From positions 3,412,501-3,476,500 of the forward strand of contig NZ_CP112998.1 in the NCBI RefSeq assembly GCF_026625565.1: 64,000 bases of DNA, written 5' to 3'. Shown piece by piece: positions 26,987-35,643 of the stretch. The translations under genes and the position numbers were made by a program. Origin of the DNA: Dyadobacter pollutisoli (lineage in GTDB: Bacteria; Bacteroidota; Bacteroidia; Cytophagales; Spirosomataceae). The number at the start of each line of letters is the position of its first letter. The stretch's first letter is position 1. Below the pieces are notes generated by a model, which was given only the letters and a program-made list of their open reading frames with translations, had not been told where the DNA came from and made no database searches.

Positions 26987-27058
26987 TGCGCCCGAAGGGA
27001 TTCGAACCCCTATCGGTGGTACCGGAAACCACAATTCTATCCATTGAACTACGGGCGC
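26987..27058 (-). tRNA. tRNA-Arg (anticodon CCG)
   Basis: The minus strand from 27058 reads GCGCCCG (acceptor), TA, D-arm GTTCAATGGATAGAAT, anticodon stem GTGGT, loop TTCCGGT with anticodon CCG, ACCAC, a short variable loop, T-arm GGGGTTCGAATCCCT, then CGGGCGC and discriminator A. The acceptor pairs fully, 7 of 7. CCA is not encoded. The anticodon reads CGG. Confidence 0.95.
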
Positions 27059-27149
27059 TTGTTTCGGTAACGGGGTGCAAATATAGCCGCTATTTTGAAT
27101 TTAGAGCAGCCGAGGTGAAAAATTTTGGATTTTTTTCGCCGTTTTTCAC

Positions 27150-27821
27150 TTACAGTTTCTTCAATAATTCCCAGTCTCCCACATCTTTCAGATATAAATA
27201 ATCCAGCAGAACTCCGTTGACGTTGGTTATCAGGCGATGTCCTTCCGCAAAAGGGACGACATAAGTATTGATATATTCGTGATCCGAAATAAGGCCCTGC
27301 ACATTATTATGATATCCGTTTATCTCGTCTGACGTCAGTTCCAGCTCGCAGTAGAACATATACATGGCCTCGTCGCTCGTCCCGGTCGATGGGAAAAAAG
27401 GATCTTTATTGATTTTGATCAGTTGCGACACTTCTACTGCAATTCCGGTCTCTTCGAAGACTTCACGAGCTGCTACTGCCGCTGCGTCACTTTCGCTGTC
27501 CAGCATCCCGGCGGGATGTTCGTAAGTCATGGAACCGTCACAAATTCTCCTCTGCTGAACAAGCAACAGATATTTTTCGCGGGTTACGGAATCGATGAAA
27601 CATATCAGCACGCTCACTACCTCCCCTTTTAAAAAACAAATCGGCGGTATCTTGTTGCCTTCCGGCGTAGTCGCGTCGGTGTAAAGCAGGGAAAATAGTA
27701 TCTCCCCATGACCATTACGGCGGCTATACAGTTCTTCGATGCCGTGGATTTCCAGCCCGTTCTTTTCCAGATTACCTTTCCAAAGGTTGTATTTATGGGA
27801 ATCAACCAGCTTTTCACTCAT
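27150..27821 (-). CDS. NUDIX hydrolase, NDP-sugar diphosphatase type
   Basis: A 223-residue cytoplasmic protein. The NUDIX box reads AGMLDSES then AAAVAAREVFEETGI, keeping the REVFEETG core that binds Mg2+; the first Glu of the textbook Gx5E pattern is shifted by one. The flanks, with REKYLLLVQQRRICDG before, EHPAGMLD, and then DPFFPSTGTSDEAMYMFYCEL, resemble the ADP-/GDP-sugar pyrophosphatase branch (plant NUDT14-like) rather than MutT. It probably cleaves a nucleotide sugar to sugar phosphate and NMP; the substrate is inferred. It shares a strand with the outer-membrane protein gene 23 bases downstream, so the two may be co-transcribed. Confidence 0.85.
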   Translation of the reverse strand: MSEKLVDSHKYNLWKGNLEKNGLEIHGIEELYSRRNGHGEILFSLLYTDATTPEGNKIPPICFLKGEVVSVLICFIDSVTREKYLLLVQQRRICDGSMTYEHPAGMLDSESDAAAVAAREVFEETGIAVEVSQLIKINKDPFFPSTGTSDEAMYMFYCELELTSDEINGYHNNVQGLISDHEYINTYVVPFAEGHRLITNVNGVLLDYLYLKDVGDWELLKKL

Positions 27822-27844
27822 AATAATTCGATGCGTACAGATTT

Positions 27845-28528
27845 CTAGTTATATAATGGAAAGCTGAGACCGGCATAAGGAACGCCGTAAGTCTTGGAAA
27901 AATGTTTCTGCCCATTATCCAGTTTCGATTCCGTCATGTAGGTCATCCGGCCATGTACATAGCCTAATTTCACCCCTACGCGGTCTGTTATCCAGAAACG
28001 AAGAAACAATTCCGACTGGCCGCTCTGCTTCTCCATCACCAAAGGAAGTACATTAAACATCGTCGGCTTGCTCTCCACATAGGCATTGTAAAATGGGGCG
28101 CCCTGGCCTTCATAAAATGTGGGTTTGGAATATAGTCCCCGTCTTTTGACACCGAAAGCAAAACCCAGAAGGTCTGTATTGGCACCAATGTCGATTTTCC
28201 AAAGTCTGATGTTGGCCCCCACCAGAAAACTCAGTCCGTTAGCTGTGATGCGCCCGAATTTTAAAGTATCATTTGAAAGCGCATTGTTTTGAGGCAATAA
28301 ATTGGTCTTGCCTGCATAATATCCCCACGTGCGCACACCCCAGCCGATACGGAACCATGAGAAATTGTTAAGATTTAATTCCTGATGGTACATCACAGAT
28401 GGCACCCACTCCTTGTCCTGGTAACCCAGACCAAGATCAATACCGGAATTAACGCGTGAAAGACTCTGGGAGAATGCTGTGGCCGAACTTAAAAAAATAA
28501 AAAGTACTATTAATCGGATGCTTTTCAT
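27845..28528 (-). CDS. Predicted outer-membrane beta-barrel protein, unknown function
   Basis: A 227-residue protein with a signal peptide (MKSIRLIVLFIFLSSATAFS, then Q). The rest alternates polar and aromatic residues in short strands separated by turns (LGLGYQDKEWVPSVMYHQEL, WFRIGWGVRTWGYYAG, FLRFWITDRVGVKLGYVHGR), as in small outer-membrane barrels. It ends PYAGLSFPLYN, with an aromatic near the C-terminus. I do not recognise a named family. It sits just upstream of the NUDIX gene on the same strand and beyond the glgB terminator, so it starts its own unit. Confidence 0.6.
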   Translation of the reverse strand: MKSIRLIVLFIFLSSATAFSQSLSRVNSGIDLGLGYQDKEWVPSVMYHQELNLNNFSWFRIGWGVRTWGYYAGKTNLLPQNNALSNDTLKFGRITANGLSFLVGANIRLWKIDIGANTDLLGFAFGVKRRGLYSKPTFYEGQGAPFYNAYVESKPTMFNVLPLVMEKQSGQSELFLRFWITDRVGVKLGYVHGRMTYMTESKLDNGQKHFSKTYGVPYAGLSFPLYN

Positions 28529-28570
28529 TTGATTCTAAATGATGTGATGGGCAAAGGTAAAAAAATGTGC

Positions 28571-28602
28571 AAAAAAATAAGGCAGAGATCAGATTCTCTG
28601 CC
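28571..28602 (-). terminator. Intrinsic terminator after glgB
   Basis: GGCAGAGA (28581-28588) pairs with TCTCTGCC (28595-28602). The minus strand then reads TTATTTTTTT. It lies 47 bases past the glgB stop. Confidence 0.85.
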
Positions 28603-28648
28603 CTAAGAATGGTTACAATTTAAGTAAACGGCTATCTACATCCGTTTT

Positions 28649-30670
28649 TTAGCTTTTTAAGCGCTTACTACTTTTCTCAGCTATCTTCTTCAATACAACC
28701 GCGCCCATCGGAGGCAGATCGAGCAGTACTGAATGACTTTTGCCATGCCACTGCTGGCCTTCTGAGATCACTGGCTCGTAGTTAATGATGCCGCTTCCGT
28801 AAAACTGCTCTGCGTCGGAATTAAAGATCTCCTGCCAGTTGCCTTCCGAAAGTACACCAACACGATAACTTTTTCTTGGAACAGGTGTAAGATTCAGCAC
28901 AATAACCAGGTTCTGATCCTGCATTGTTCCTTTTCTTGCAAAAACGAGCACCGAGTTTTCACGGTCCTGCGTGTCAATCCATTCGAAGCCTTCATGTGCG
29001 AATGAAAACTCGTACATGGCAGGTTCAGTTCTGTACAAATGATTTAATGCTTTCACACATTCTTTCATGCCTTTGTGCCCAGGAGTTTCGAGAAGATGCC
29101 AGTCCAGGCTCTGCTGAAAATTCCATTCTGACGTCTGACCGAACTCTCCCCCCATGAATATCAGCTTCGTTCCCGGATGCGTAAACATGTAGGTAAACAT
29201 CAGCCTCAGGTTAGCAAACTTTTGCCACTCATCGCCAGGCATTTTATTGATCAGCGACTTTTTGCCATATACTACCTCATCATGAGAAAGCGGGAGCATA
29301 AAGTTTTCTGAAAAAGCATACACCAGACTGAATGTCAGCTGATCCTGGTGCCATTTCCGGAATGCTGAATCCTTTTCAAAATATTTCAGCGTATCGTTCA
29401 TCCAGCCCATCATCCATTTCATGCCAAAACCCAGCCCTCCCACAAAAACGGGCCTGGAAACTCCCGGGAATGCAGTCGATTCTTCCGCAATGGTTTGAAT
29501 GTCAGGAAACTCGGTGTAGGCCGCAATGTTCATTTCTTTAAGCAAGGAAATCGCTTCAAGGTTTTCCCTTCCTCCAAATTCATTCGGTATCCATTCTCCG
29601 TGCTTTCTTGAATAATCAAGATATAACATCGAAGCCACTGCATCCACTCTCAGCCCGTCGGTATGGTACCGGTCCATCCAAAAAATAGCATTGCTGATCA
29701 AAAATGAGCGGACCTCGTTCCTGCCATAATTGAAGATATAGCTTTTCCAGTCCGGGTGATATCCTTTTCTTGGATCTTCGTGCTCATATAAAGCAGTACC
29801 GTCGAATCGGAACAAACCGTGCGTATCGCCCGGAAAATGGGAAGGTACCCAGTCAATATAAACGCCGATTCCGGCCTGGTGGAGCTGATCGATCAGGTAC
29901 ATCAGTTCCTGTGGCGTACCCATACGGGATGCGCAGGAGAAGTACCCCGTGATCTGATAACCCCATGAAGGCGGATAAGGATGCTCCATCACCGGCATAA
30001 GTTCTACGTGTGTAAAACCCATCTCCTTCACATAAGGAACAAGTGTGACCGCTATTTCTTTATAGGTAAGAAATCTTTCAGGATCATTGGGGTCGCGCTG
30101 CCATGACCCGAGGTGCACTTCGTACACGGAGATCGGAGCGTTCAGCTTGTTTTTCTCTTTTCTGGTCTTCATCCAGTCAGAATCCTGCCATTCAAACCAT
30201 GTATCCCAAACAATGGACGCGGTTCGCGGGGCAACTTCGCACCATAATGCAAATGGATCTGATTTTTCGAGGTGCTGGCCGTTCAGCGAAACAATGTAGT
30301 ACTTATAAACCTCCCCAACGCCGATATTCGGTATCCAGCCTTCCCAGATCCCGGAACTGTCCCAGCGAGGAGCCAGTGAATGACCGGCATGGTTCCAGCC
30401 GTTAAAATTTCCGATAACCGAAATATAAGACGCATTGGGAGCCCACACGGCGAAATACGTACCTACAACACCATTCACTTCCATCACATGGGAGCCCAGC
30501 TTTTCATAGAGTTTGAAATGCTTCCCCTGACGAAAAAGATGAATATCAAAATCTGTAAAACGGCTAATTGTTTCTACCGCATTCAACGACTCATTCCCAA
30601 CATGTTCCTTAGTCGTGTCAGCGGGAGCGGTTGATGAGTCTGTTTTTTTTTTACCAGTTGACTTAGCCAT
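28649..30670 (-). CDS. glgB: 1,4-alpha-glucan (glycogen) branching enzyme
   Basis: A 673-residue GH13 enzyme. After a low-complexity start (KSTGKKKTDSSTAPADTTKE) comes a CBM48 domain (about 65-150: VNGVVGTYFAVWAPNASYIS, GNFNGW), then the (beta/alpha)8 barrel with VYEVHLGSW, WGYQITGYF, YIDWVPSHFPGD, DGLRVDAVASMLY (nucleophile Asp343), TIAEESTAFP (acid/base Glu396) and LSHDEVVYGK. A C-terminal sheet domain follows (ENSVLVFARKG, LVIVLNLTP). It moves alpha-1,4 segments to O6 to make alpha-1,6 branches during glycogen synthesis in the cytoplasm. The length is close to usual; other glycogen genes are not in this window, and the gene forms a single-gene unit with its own terminator. Confidence 0.96.
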   Translation of the reverse strand: MAKSTGKKKTDSSTAPADTTKEHVGNESLNAVETISRFTDFDIHLFRQGKHFKLYEKLGSHVMEVNGVVGTYFAVWAPNASYISVIGNFNGWNHAGHSLAPRWDSSGIWEGWIPNIGVGEVYKYYIVSLNGQHLEKSDPFALWCEVAPRTASIVWDTWFEWQDSDWMKTRKEKNKLNAPISVYEVHLGSWQRDPNDPERFLTYKEIAVTLVPYVKEMGFTHVELMPVMEHPYPPSWGYQITGYFSCASRMGTPQELMYLIDQLHQAGIGVYIDWVPSHFPGDTHGLFRFDGTALYEHEDPRKGYHPDWKSYIFNYGRNEVRSFLISNAIFWMDRYHTDGLRVDAVASMLYLDYSRKHGEWIPNEFGGRENLEAISLLKEMNIAAYTEFPDIQTIAEESTAFPGVSRPVFVGGLGFGMKWMMGWMNDTLKYFEKDSAFRKWHQDQLTFSLVYAFSENFMLPLSHDEVVYGKKSLINKMPGDEWQKFANLRLMFTYMFTHPGTKLIFMGGEFGQTSEWNFQQSLDWHLLETPGHKGMKECVKALNHLYRTEPAMYEFSFAHEGFEWIDTQDRENSVLVFARKGTMQDQNLVIVLNLTPVPRKSYRVGVLSEGNWQEIFNSDAEQFYGSGIINYEPVISEGQQWHGKSHSVLLDLPPMGAVVLKKIAEKSSKRLKS

Positions 30671-30793
30671 TTGTTAATCCACAATTAATGATAATCAGTA
30701 AGAGCATGTAAGATTTACAATTTTTTTAAACTATTTCTTAAAATGTATATATTTTTTTGGCGATTTTCTTTATCGCCTGATTTATAGCATCAA

Positions 30794-32002
30794 TCAAATG
30801 GAGCCTGCGCCCTTCTCTACGGCGTCCAGCACGCGCATGATGTTGCCCCCCCATATTTTCTCAATATCCTTGGCCGAATAACCTCTTTGGACCAGTTCCT
30901 CGGTGATAGCGCCTATCTGGCTCACGTCGTGCAGACCGATCACTTCTCCTCCGCCATCCAAGTCCATCCCAATACCTACATGATCCACGCTGGTCAGCTT
31001 TATGACGTGTTCAATGTGGTCTACAGCCTCTTTTAACGTCGGCATATCGGACTTGTATTTTTCACTAATCGCCTTCATTTCATCACGCAAAGCCTTTTTA
31101 TCTGCGTCGGAAAGGTCAGTCTGACGGATTTTAAGCCTTAATGCCTTCAATGACATTTCGTGAGGCTGTGAAGGTTTTTTCACAAAACCCGGAACAAAGT
31201 TGATCTGGATCACGCCACCATTTTTGGCCAAGGTCTTGATCATATCGTCCGTCATATTTCTTGGCACGTCGCACAAAGCCCGGCAAGACGAATGCGAAGC
31301 GATTACAGGTACTTTCGTTAGTTTGATGACGTCATAAAAAGTAGAATCTGAGACATGCGAAATATCAACCATAATGCCCAGCCGGTTCATTTCCTTGACT
31401 ACCTCTTCTCCAAAAGCACTTAATCCATTGAATTCAGGCCCGTCGCCATCGGTAGAGGAATCGCAGATATCGTTATTCGACGAATGGGACAATGTAATAT
31501 ACCTGAGTCCCAAGTCGTAGTATTGTTTTAGGTTGGTAATGTCCTTGCCGACAGGCCAGCCGTTTTCCATACCTATAAATACGACTCTCTTGCCTTCTTT
31601 TTGCAAACGGTATGCATCCTTGGAAGTTGTGGCAATGCCAGCTGTCCCCGGATTCAACCTTACTGCTTCATGGATTTTTTCGAAAATTGCCAGTGCTTTT
31701 GTCTTAGCTTCTGCATTGGCCTCGTCGGTACGCTTCCCCTGGCCGAGATACACAGCAAAAAACATTCCATCCATTCCGCCTTTGATCATCCGTGGAAAAT
31801 CAATCTGTGAACGGTCGTTTTCATAGTCGTGCTCCACCGCAATGTCGAAGCCCGGCTTCATCATATTAATAGGTACATCGGCATGGGTGTCGATGGTGAG
31901 TGCTTTGGCGTGGATTTTGGCAGCCTTGGGAGACATTTTCACCGGCGCGGTCTGCGCCAGCGTCATGAGCGGTAACGATAACAATAATAGAAGCTTTTTC
32001 AT
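30794..32002 (-). CDS. Membrane dipeptidase (M19 family)
   Basis: A 402-residue protein with a signal peptide (MKKLLLLLSLPLMTLAQ). The M19 binuclear zinc site is visible: TIDTHADVPINM (H-x-D), then ITLSHSSNNDICDSS, MVDISHVSDSTF (His) and VPVIASHSSCRALCDVPRNM (His), and HVGIGMDLDGGG near the end. Renal-dipeptidase-like enzymes hydrolyse dipeptides, including those with a C-terminal D-residue. It would act in the periplasm. The gene lies on its own between glgB and the divergent YdeI-family gene. Length and motif order match the family, and the start gives the only credible signal peptide. Confidence 0.93.
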   Translation of the reverse strand: MKKLLLLLSLPLMTLAQTAPVKMSPKAAKIHAKALTIDTHADVPINMMKPGFDIAVEHDYENDRSQIDFPRMIKGGMDGMFFAVYLGQGKRTDEANAEAKTKALAIFEKIHEAVRLNPGTAGIATTSKDAYRLQKEGKRVVFIGMENGWPVGKDITNLKQYYDLGLRYITLSHSSNNDICDSSTDGDGPEFNGLSAFGEEVVKEMNRLGIMVDISHVSDSTFYDVIKLTKVPVIASHSSCRALCDVPRNMTDDMIKTLAKNGGVIQINFVPGFVKKPSQPHEMSLKALRLKIRQTDLSDADKKALRDEMKAISEKYKSDMPTLKEAVDHIEHVIKLTSVDHVGIGMDLDGGGEVIGLHDVSQIGAITEELVQRGYSAKDIEKIWGGNIMRVLDAVEKGAGSI

Positions 32003-32229
32003 CGAAGAGTGAATAACTGGTGATTGATTGAAGGAATAATACCTGTTTTTAAGTTGAGCCTTTTTTTCTAAAAAATCAACTGCACCGCCTCTTTCCTTAT
32101 TTTACTCCTAATTATACATTATATGGTTCAATTGAAAACAAGGTTTCATTATTTTTTGACTATTCTTACCAAGATTTCTACGCTTTCAACCTTTAATAAC
32201 CATCATTCCCGAATTTTATCTATTCCAAA

Positions 32230-32799
32230 ATGGCACCTACTTTCTTCGCAGATCAGGCCGATTTCCGCAAATGGCTGGCAGAAAATCACCAAAAAGAAAC
32301 TGAATTGCTGGTGGGGTTCTACAAAGTGGGCAGTGGTAAAGCAAGCATGAGTTGGTCAGAGTCAGTAGATCAGGCGCTGTGTTTTGGCTGGATTGATGGC
32401 GTTCGTAAATCGATTGACGATCAGAGTTATACCATTCGCTTTACTCCGCGTAAACCGGGAAGCATCTGGAGTGCTATCAATATCAAGAAAATAGAAGATC
32501 TTTCGGAAAAAGGTTTGATGCAACCGGCCGGGATGGCCAGCTATGCAAAACGAAAAGAGCATAAATCGAAAATTTATTCTTACGAAAAAGAACCCGAAAT
32601 ACTTTCCGAGGAATTTGAAAAGCAGTTCAGAGCTAATGAAAAGGCCTGGGAATTTTTCCAAAAACAAGCCCCATCCTATCAGAAAGCAGCTATTCACCTT
32701 GTCATGACAGCAAAAAGAGAAGAAACGCGTATCAGCAGGCTCGAAACATTAATCAGAGATAGCGAGAACGGTACCAAAATAAAACAACTGAGTTACTAG
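32230..32799 (+). CDS. YdeI/OmpD-associated (OmdA) family protein
   Basis: A 189-residue cytoplasmic protein. It shows the family pattern: FRKWLAENHQKETELLVGFYK near the start, SWSESVDQALCFGWIDGVRKS, then FTPRKPGSIWSAINIKKIEDL. The C-terminal half is charged and helical (KREETRISRLETLI). Bacterial relatives are annotated YdeI or bacteriocin-protection proteins; the molecular role is not settled. It stands 23 bases before the acetolactate decarboxylase gene on the same strand, so the two may be co-transcribed, although no shared function is evident. Confidence 0.88.
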   Translation: MAPTFFADQADFRKWLAENHQKETELLVGFYKVGSGKASMSWSESVDQALCFGWIDGVRKSIDDQSYTIRFTPRKPGSIWSAINIKKIEDLSEKGLMQPAGMASYAKRKEHKSKIYSYEKEPEILSEEFEKQFRANEKAWEFFQKQAPSYQKAAIHLVMTAKREETRISRLETLIRDSENGTKIKQLSY

Positions 32800-32822
32800 C
32801 ATACCAATCCTCCTTAATAAAC

Positions 32823-33662
32823 ATGATGAAATTTTTCACCTCCCGAATCTTTCCATTCCAAAATTCCGCATTAATATTCTTATTGGTACCAGTCATTTTT
32901 AGCGGCTGCAAATCGACGCAAAAGCAGCCAGGTGGCAGTTCAGCAAAACATATAAGCGTCCAGGAAGACTTTATGTACCAATATTCGATCATTGATGCGC
33001 TGATGGCTGGTGTGTTTGACGGTGACCTTAATATGTCCCAGCTGAAAAAGAAAGGTAATTTTGGTATTGGCACATTCAACAAAGTTGACGGGGAGCTCCT
33101 GATGGACCAGGGCCGTGTCTATAAGATCAGTTATGACGGTTCTGTAAAGGAAGTACCTGACTCCGACAGTACATCCGCAGCTTTCGTCAAATTTTTCAAA
33201 GCGGATACCATCATTCATTTGAAGGGAAACCTGACTTACGAAGCGGTACAAGAACAGCTCGCCAAGATTCTCAACCCAAATGGCATTTACGCGCTTCGGA
33301 TAGCCGGAAATTTCACAACAATGACCACACGCGCCGCGAGGCCAGCCAAGCCGCCCTACACTTCGCTGCCCGACCATCTGAAAGTCAATCAAGCCGTATT
33401 TAACCTGACAAACACCAAAGGAATCTGTGATGGGTTTCTGCTGCCACCCTATCTTGCCAGGACCAATGTACCGGGCTTTCATTTGCATTATCTGGCCGAT
33501 GACAGGAAAGCCGGAGGACATATATTCAGCTTTACGACAAGTTCGGTAACCGTTGAAGTAGACATTGCGAAAGGCTTTACCATTGAGAACAATACCAATA
33601 ACGAGTTCCGTAACGTCAACCTGAAACCCGATCGCGGCGCTGAACTCAGGAAAATTGAGTAG
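32823..33662 (+). CDS. budA: Acetolactate decarboxylase, lipoprotein form
   Basis: A 279-residue protein. The alpha-acetolactate decarboxylase fold is shown by MYQYSIIDALMAGVFDGDL, GNFGIGTFNKVDGELLMDQG and VYKI, YALRIAGNFTTMTTRA, and the zinc site GFHLHYLADDRKAGGH (three His). The enzyme turns acetolactate into acetoin and CO2. Here it carries a secretion signal with a lipobox-like IFSGC (Cys29), so it should be lipid-anchored outside the cytoplasm, which is odd for an enzyme whose substrate is made inside. No acetolactate synthase gene adjoins. An alpha/beta hydrolase follows 60 bases later, and a YdeI-family gene precedes it. Family assignment is strong; the export is read from sequence only. 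Confidence 0.9.
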   Translation: MMKFFTSRIFPFQNSALIFLLVPVIFSGCKSTQKQPGGSSAKHISVQEDFMYQYSIIDALMAGVFDGDLNMSQLKKKGNFGIGTFNKVDGELLMDQGRVYKISYDGSVKEVPDSDSTSAAFVKFFKADTIIHLKGNLTYEAVQEQLAKILNPNGIYALRIAGNFTTMTTRAARPAKPPYTSLPDHLKVNQAVFNLTNTKGICDGFLLPPYLARTNVPGFHLHYLADDRKAGGHIFSFTTSSVTVEVDIAKGFTIENNTNNEFRNVNLKPDRGAELRKIE

Positions 33663-33722
33663 ACGACGTGTTATGACGCCGCTGCAAATCCTATCTTTAT
33701 GGAAAATCTCAGCGCTTATTCA

Positions 33723-34733
33723 ATGAAAAGACGTTTTATTTGTCTGATACTGACCTGTCTGACAGGCCTGGCAGCGCAGGCGCAGGTCACTTATTTCGCT
33801 GACATGCTCGGTAAAGGCTTCAAGCAGGCCACCATCATTCAACCTTCTGATTATGAAGGAAGTGTAACCTGTACGATCATCAAGAAAAGCACTCCCGAAA
33901 AAAGCAACAAAGCTGTATTATATGTGCATGGCTTCAATGACTATTTCTTTCAGGAGGAAATGGCGGAACGGTTCATCAAAGAAGGTTACAATTTTTACGC
34001 GGTAGATCTCCGGAAATACGGCAGATCGTGGCTGCCAAGCCAGAAATTCAACAATGTCAGGGACTTGTCTGAATATTTCGCGGACATTGATACCACATTG
34101 TCCATCATCAAAAGCGAAGGATCAGATAAAGTGCTATTGAGCGGGCATTCACTGGGCGGGCTGATTGTTTCGTTGTATGCCGATGCCAGAAACGGCAAGG
34201 AATTGTTCGATGCGGTGCTGCTCAACAGTCCTTTTTTTGATATGCCCGTCAAATCCGGCTTAAAAAAAACAGCCTTACCTCTGATTGTAAAAAGAGCCGA
34301 AAAGCATCCCGAAACTTCGATCGACGCAGGATTAAGCCCTCTTTATGGCGAAAGTCTGCACAAAGACGCGCACGGAGAATGGTCTTACAGCCTTGGCTAC
34401 AAGCCACACATTGCACCACCCGTTAATTTTGGTTGGATGAGGGCGGTACATTTGGGACAAGTAAAAGTTTCACAAGGATTACAGATCAGCAAACCCGTGC
34501 TGGTACTGCATTCCGCCAAATCCATTGATGAAAAGAAATGGAGCGACATCATGTTCACCGGCGACGCCGTGTTGAATGTCACCGAAATAGCATTGCAAGC
34601 CCAAAATATCGTCGGCCAATACAGCATTCAAGCCGTCCAGGGCGGCATGCACGATCTGATCCTTTCGAAGAAACCTGTGAGGGAGGAGGTTTATTCTACT
34701 ATTTTCAACTGGGCGAAGCGGGTTGTTAAGTAA
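33723..34733 (+). CDS. Secreted alpha/beta hydrolase (serine aminopeptidase S33/lysophospholipase-like)
   Basis: A 336-residue protein started at the ATG at 33723, which opens a signal peptide (MKRRFICLILTCLTGLAAQA); another ATG lies 8 codons upstream. The fold shows VLYVHGFNDYFFQEEMAERF, YAVDLRKYGRS, the nucleophile elbow LLSGHSLGGLI (GHSLG) and GGMHDL with the catalytic His near the C-terminus. This matches the Hydrolase_4 group, whose members cleave lipids, esters or peptides. The oxyanion segment HGFND is typical. It acts in the periplasm and could be translated with the preceding acetolactate decarboxylase gene. The substrate is unknown. Confidence 0.85.
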   Translation: MKRRFICLILTCLTGLAAQAQVTYFADMLGKGFKQATIIQPSDYEGSVTCTIIKKSTPEKSNKAVLYVHGFNDYFFQEEMAERFIKEGYNFYAVDLRKYGRSWLPSQKFNNVRDLSEYFADIDTTLSIIKSEGSDKVLLSGHSLGGLIVSLYADARNGKELFDAVLLNSPFFDMPVKSGLKKTALPLIVKRAEKHPETSIDAGLSPLYGESLHKDAHGEWSYSLGYKPHIAPPVNFGWMRAVHLGQVKVSQGLQISKPVLVLHSAKSIDEKKWSDIMFTGDAVLNVTEIALQAQNIVGQYSIQAVQGGMHDLILSKKPVREEVYSTIFNWAKRVVK

Positions 34734-34873
34734 TGCCTCATATCCTGCAAAACTTCCAGAAAAATATCTTCACCAGGCGATTTATGCGGTGTACTGATTC
34801 TATAAGGTAATCACGAGAGATTGAAGTTTCCGAAAGTTGGCGCGAAGCTCCCGTCGAAAGTTGGCGCGAAGTT

Positions 34874-34920
34874 GGCGCGAAGCTCCCGCTTCGTGCCTCC
34901 TATTCCAAGGCCTCCGGCCG
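34874..34920 (+). repeat. REP-like compound repeat, copy 1 (upstream of RAYT gene)
   Basis: Hairpin 1: GGCGCGAAG (34874-34882), loop CTCCCG, CTTCGTGCC (34889-34897). An 8-base spacer TCCTATTC follows. Then comes the palindromic CAAGGCCTCCGGCCG (34906-34920). Just before it, AGTTGGCGCGAAG recurs in three partial units (34834-34882), so hairpin 1 has been duplicated. Confidence 0.8.
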
Positions 34921-34986
34921 AAAAAAATTCCCGCAAAAGCTGTTACTTCTCAAAACACCAAGCGTCAAAAGAGGAAACTCTACCTT

Positions 34987-35511
34987 ATGTCCGAAAAATA
35001 TAGATTTCACAAAGACGGCCTTTTCTTCGTCACCATGACCGTAGTCGGCTGGATCGACGTATTCACCCGTAAAAAATACGCCGACGAAATTATCAAAAAC
35101 CTAAATTACTGCATCGAACACAAAGGTCTGGAAGTTTACGAATTCTGTATTATGTCCAATCACTTGCATTTGATTTGTTCAGCAAAGGATGGTGAAGTTG
35201 GGAAAGTGATCAGAGATTTTAAAAGTTTTACCGCCAAGGAAATCATCAGATTAATTGACGAAAATCCACAAGAAAGCCGCAAAGAATGGTTGCTTTATAT
35301 GTTCAGGTACTTTGCAAAAGGATCCAGTCCGAAATGCGAATTTCAGTTTTGGCAGCATCATAATCACCCGATATGGCTCGAATCCAGGAGATTTATATTG
35401 CAAAGGACAAGATATATTTGGAACAATCCGGTAAAAGCTGGGATTGTCAGTGAGCCGCAGCATTATATTTATAGTAGTGCCAACCCTGATACTGAACTGA
35501 AACTTTCCTGA
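34987..35511 (+). CDS. REP-associated tyrosine transposase (RAYT, IS200-like Y1 family)
   Basis: A 174-residue protein started at the ATG at 34987 (MSEKYRFHKDGLFFVTMTVV); the frame continues upstream through the repeat and is not coding there. The HUH nuclease motif is NHLHLI (His59, His61) after YEFCIMS. The likely catalytic Tyr is Tyr143 in RYIWNNPVKAGIV. WLLYMFRYFAKGSSPKCEFQFWQ is the usual RAYT middle. RAYTs are domesticated single-strand nucleases that cut and spread REP palindromes. Three REP-like compound repeats flank this gene, the expected substrate. The protein is full length, with all key residues present. Confidence 0.92.
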   Translation: MSEKYRFHKDGLFFVTMTVVGWIDVFTRKKYADEIIKNLNYCIEHKGLEVYEFCIMSNHLHLICSAKDGEVGKVIRDFKSFTAKEIIRLIDENPQESRKEWLLYMFRYFAKGSSPKCEFQFWQHHNHPIWLESRRFILQRTRYIWNNPVKAGIVSEPQHYIYSSANPDTELKLS

Positions 35512-35518
35512 CGAGGCT

Positions 35519-35566
35519 GGTGCGAAGGTAAACCTTCGTACCGATTATTCGCAGGCCTCCGGCCGG
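35519..35566 (+). repeat. REP-like compound repeat, copy 2 (downstream of RAYT gene, same orientation)
   Basis: Hairpin 1: GGTGCGAAGG (35519-35528), loop TAAA, CCTTCGTACC (35533-35542). An 8-base spacer GATTATTC follows, ending in TATTC like copy 1. Then comes GCAGGCCTCCGGCCGG (35551-35566), sharing AGGCCTCCGGCCG with copy 1. Confidence 0.8.
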
Positions 35567-35594
35567 TCAATACTGTCCAGTTTATCTCGCATAT

Positions 35595-35643
35595 CCGGCC
35601 AGAGGCCTTAGAATAGTTGGTCCGAACATGACGTTCGAACCAG
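35595..35643 (-). repeat. REP-like compound repeat, copy 3 (inverted)
   Basis: CCGGCCAGAGGCCTTA (35595-35610), an 8-base spacer GAATAGTT (complementary in outline to the other spacers), then hairpin GGTCCGAAC / GTTCGAACC (35619-35640). Together with copy 2 it forms a head-to-head pair 28 bases apart, as in BIME clusters. Confidence 0.75.

Noticed and set aside
26750..27070. 106-codon open frame running through the tRNA-Arg gene
   Set aside because: Its second half is antisense to the tRNA and its terminator; only the first ~70 codons resemble a recombinase tail, so I kept that part as a remnant and dropped the rest.
30759..30777. Hairpin GGCGAT/ATCGCC after the M19 dipeptidase gene
   Set aside because: A short 6-bp stem, and on the minus strand it is followed by A's rather than U's, so terminator support is poor.
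34830..34920. CRISPR-like short repeats
   Set aside because: The repeated GTTGGCGCGAAG units are three and irregular, with no spacers of equal length and no cas genes; they belong to the REP-like element.
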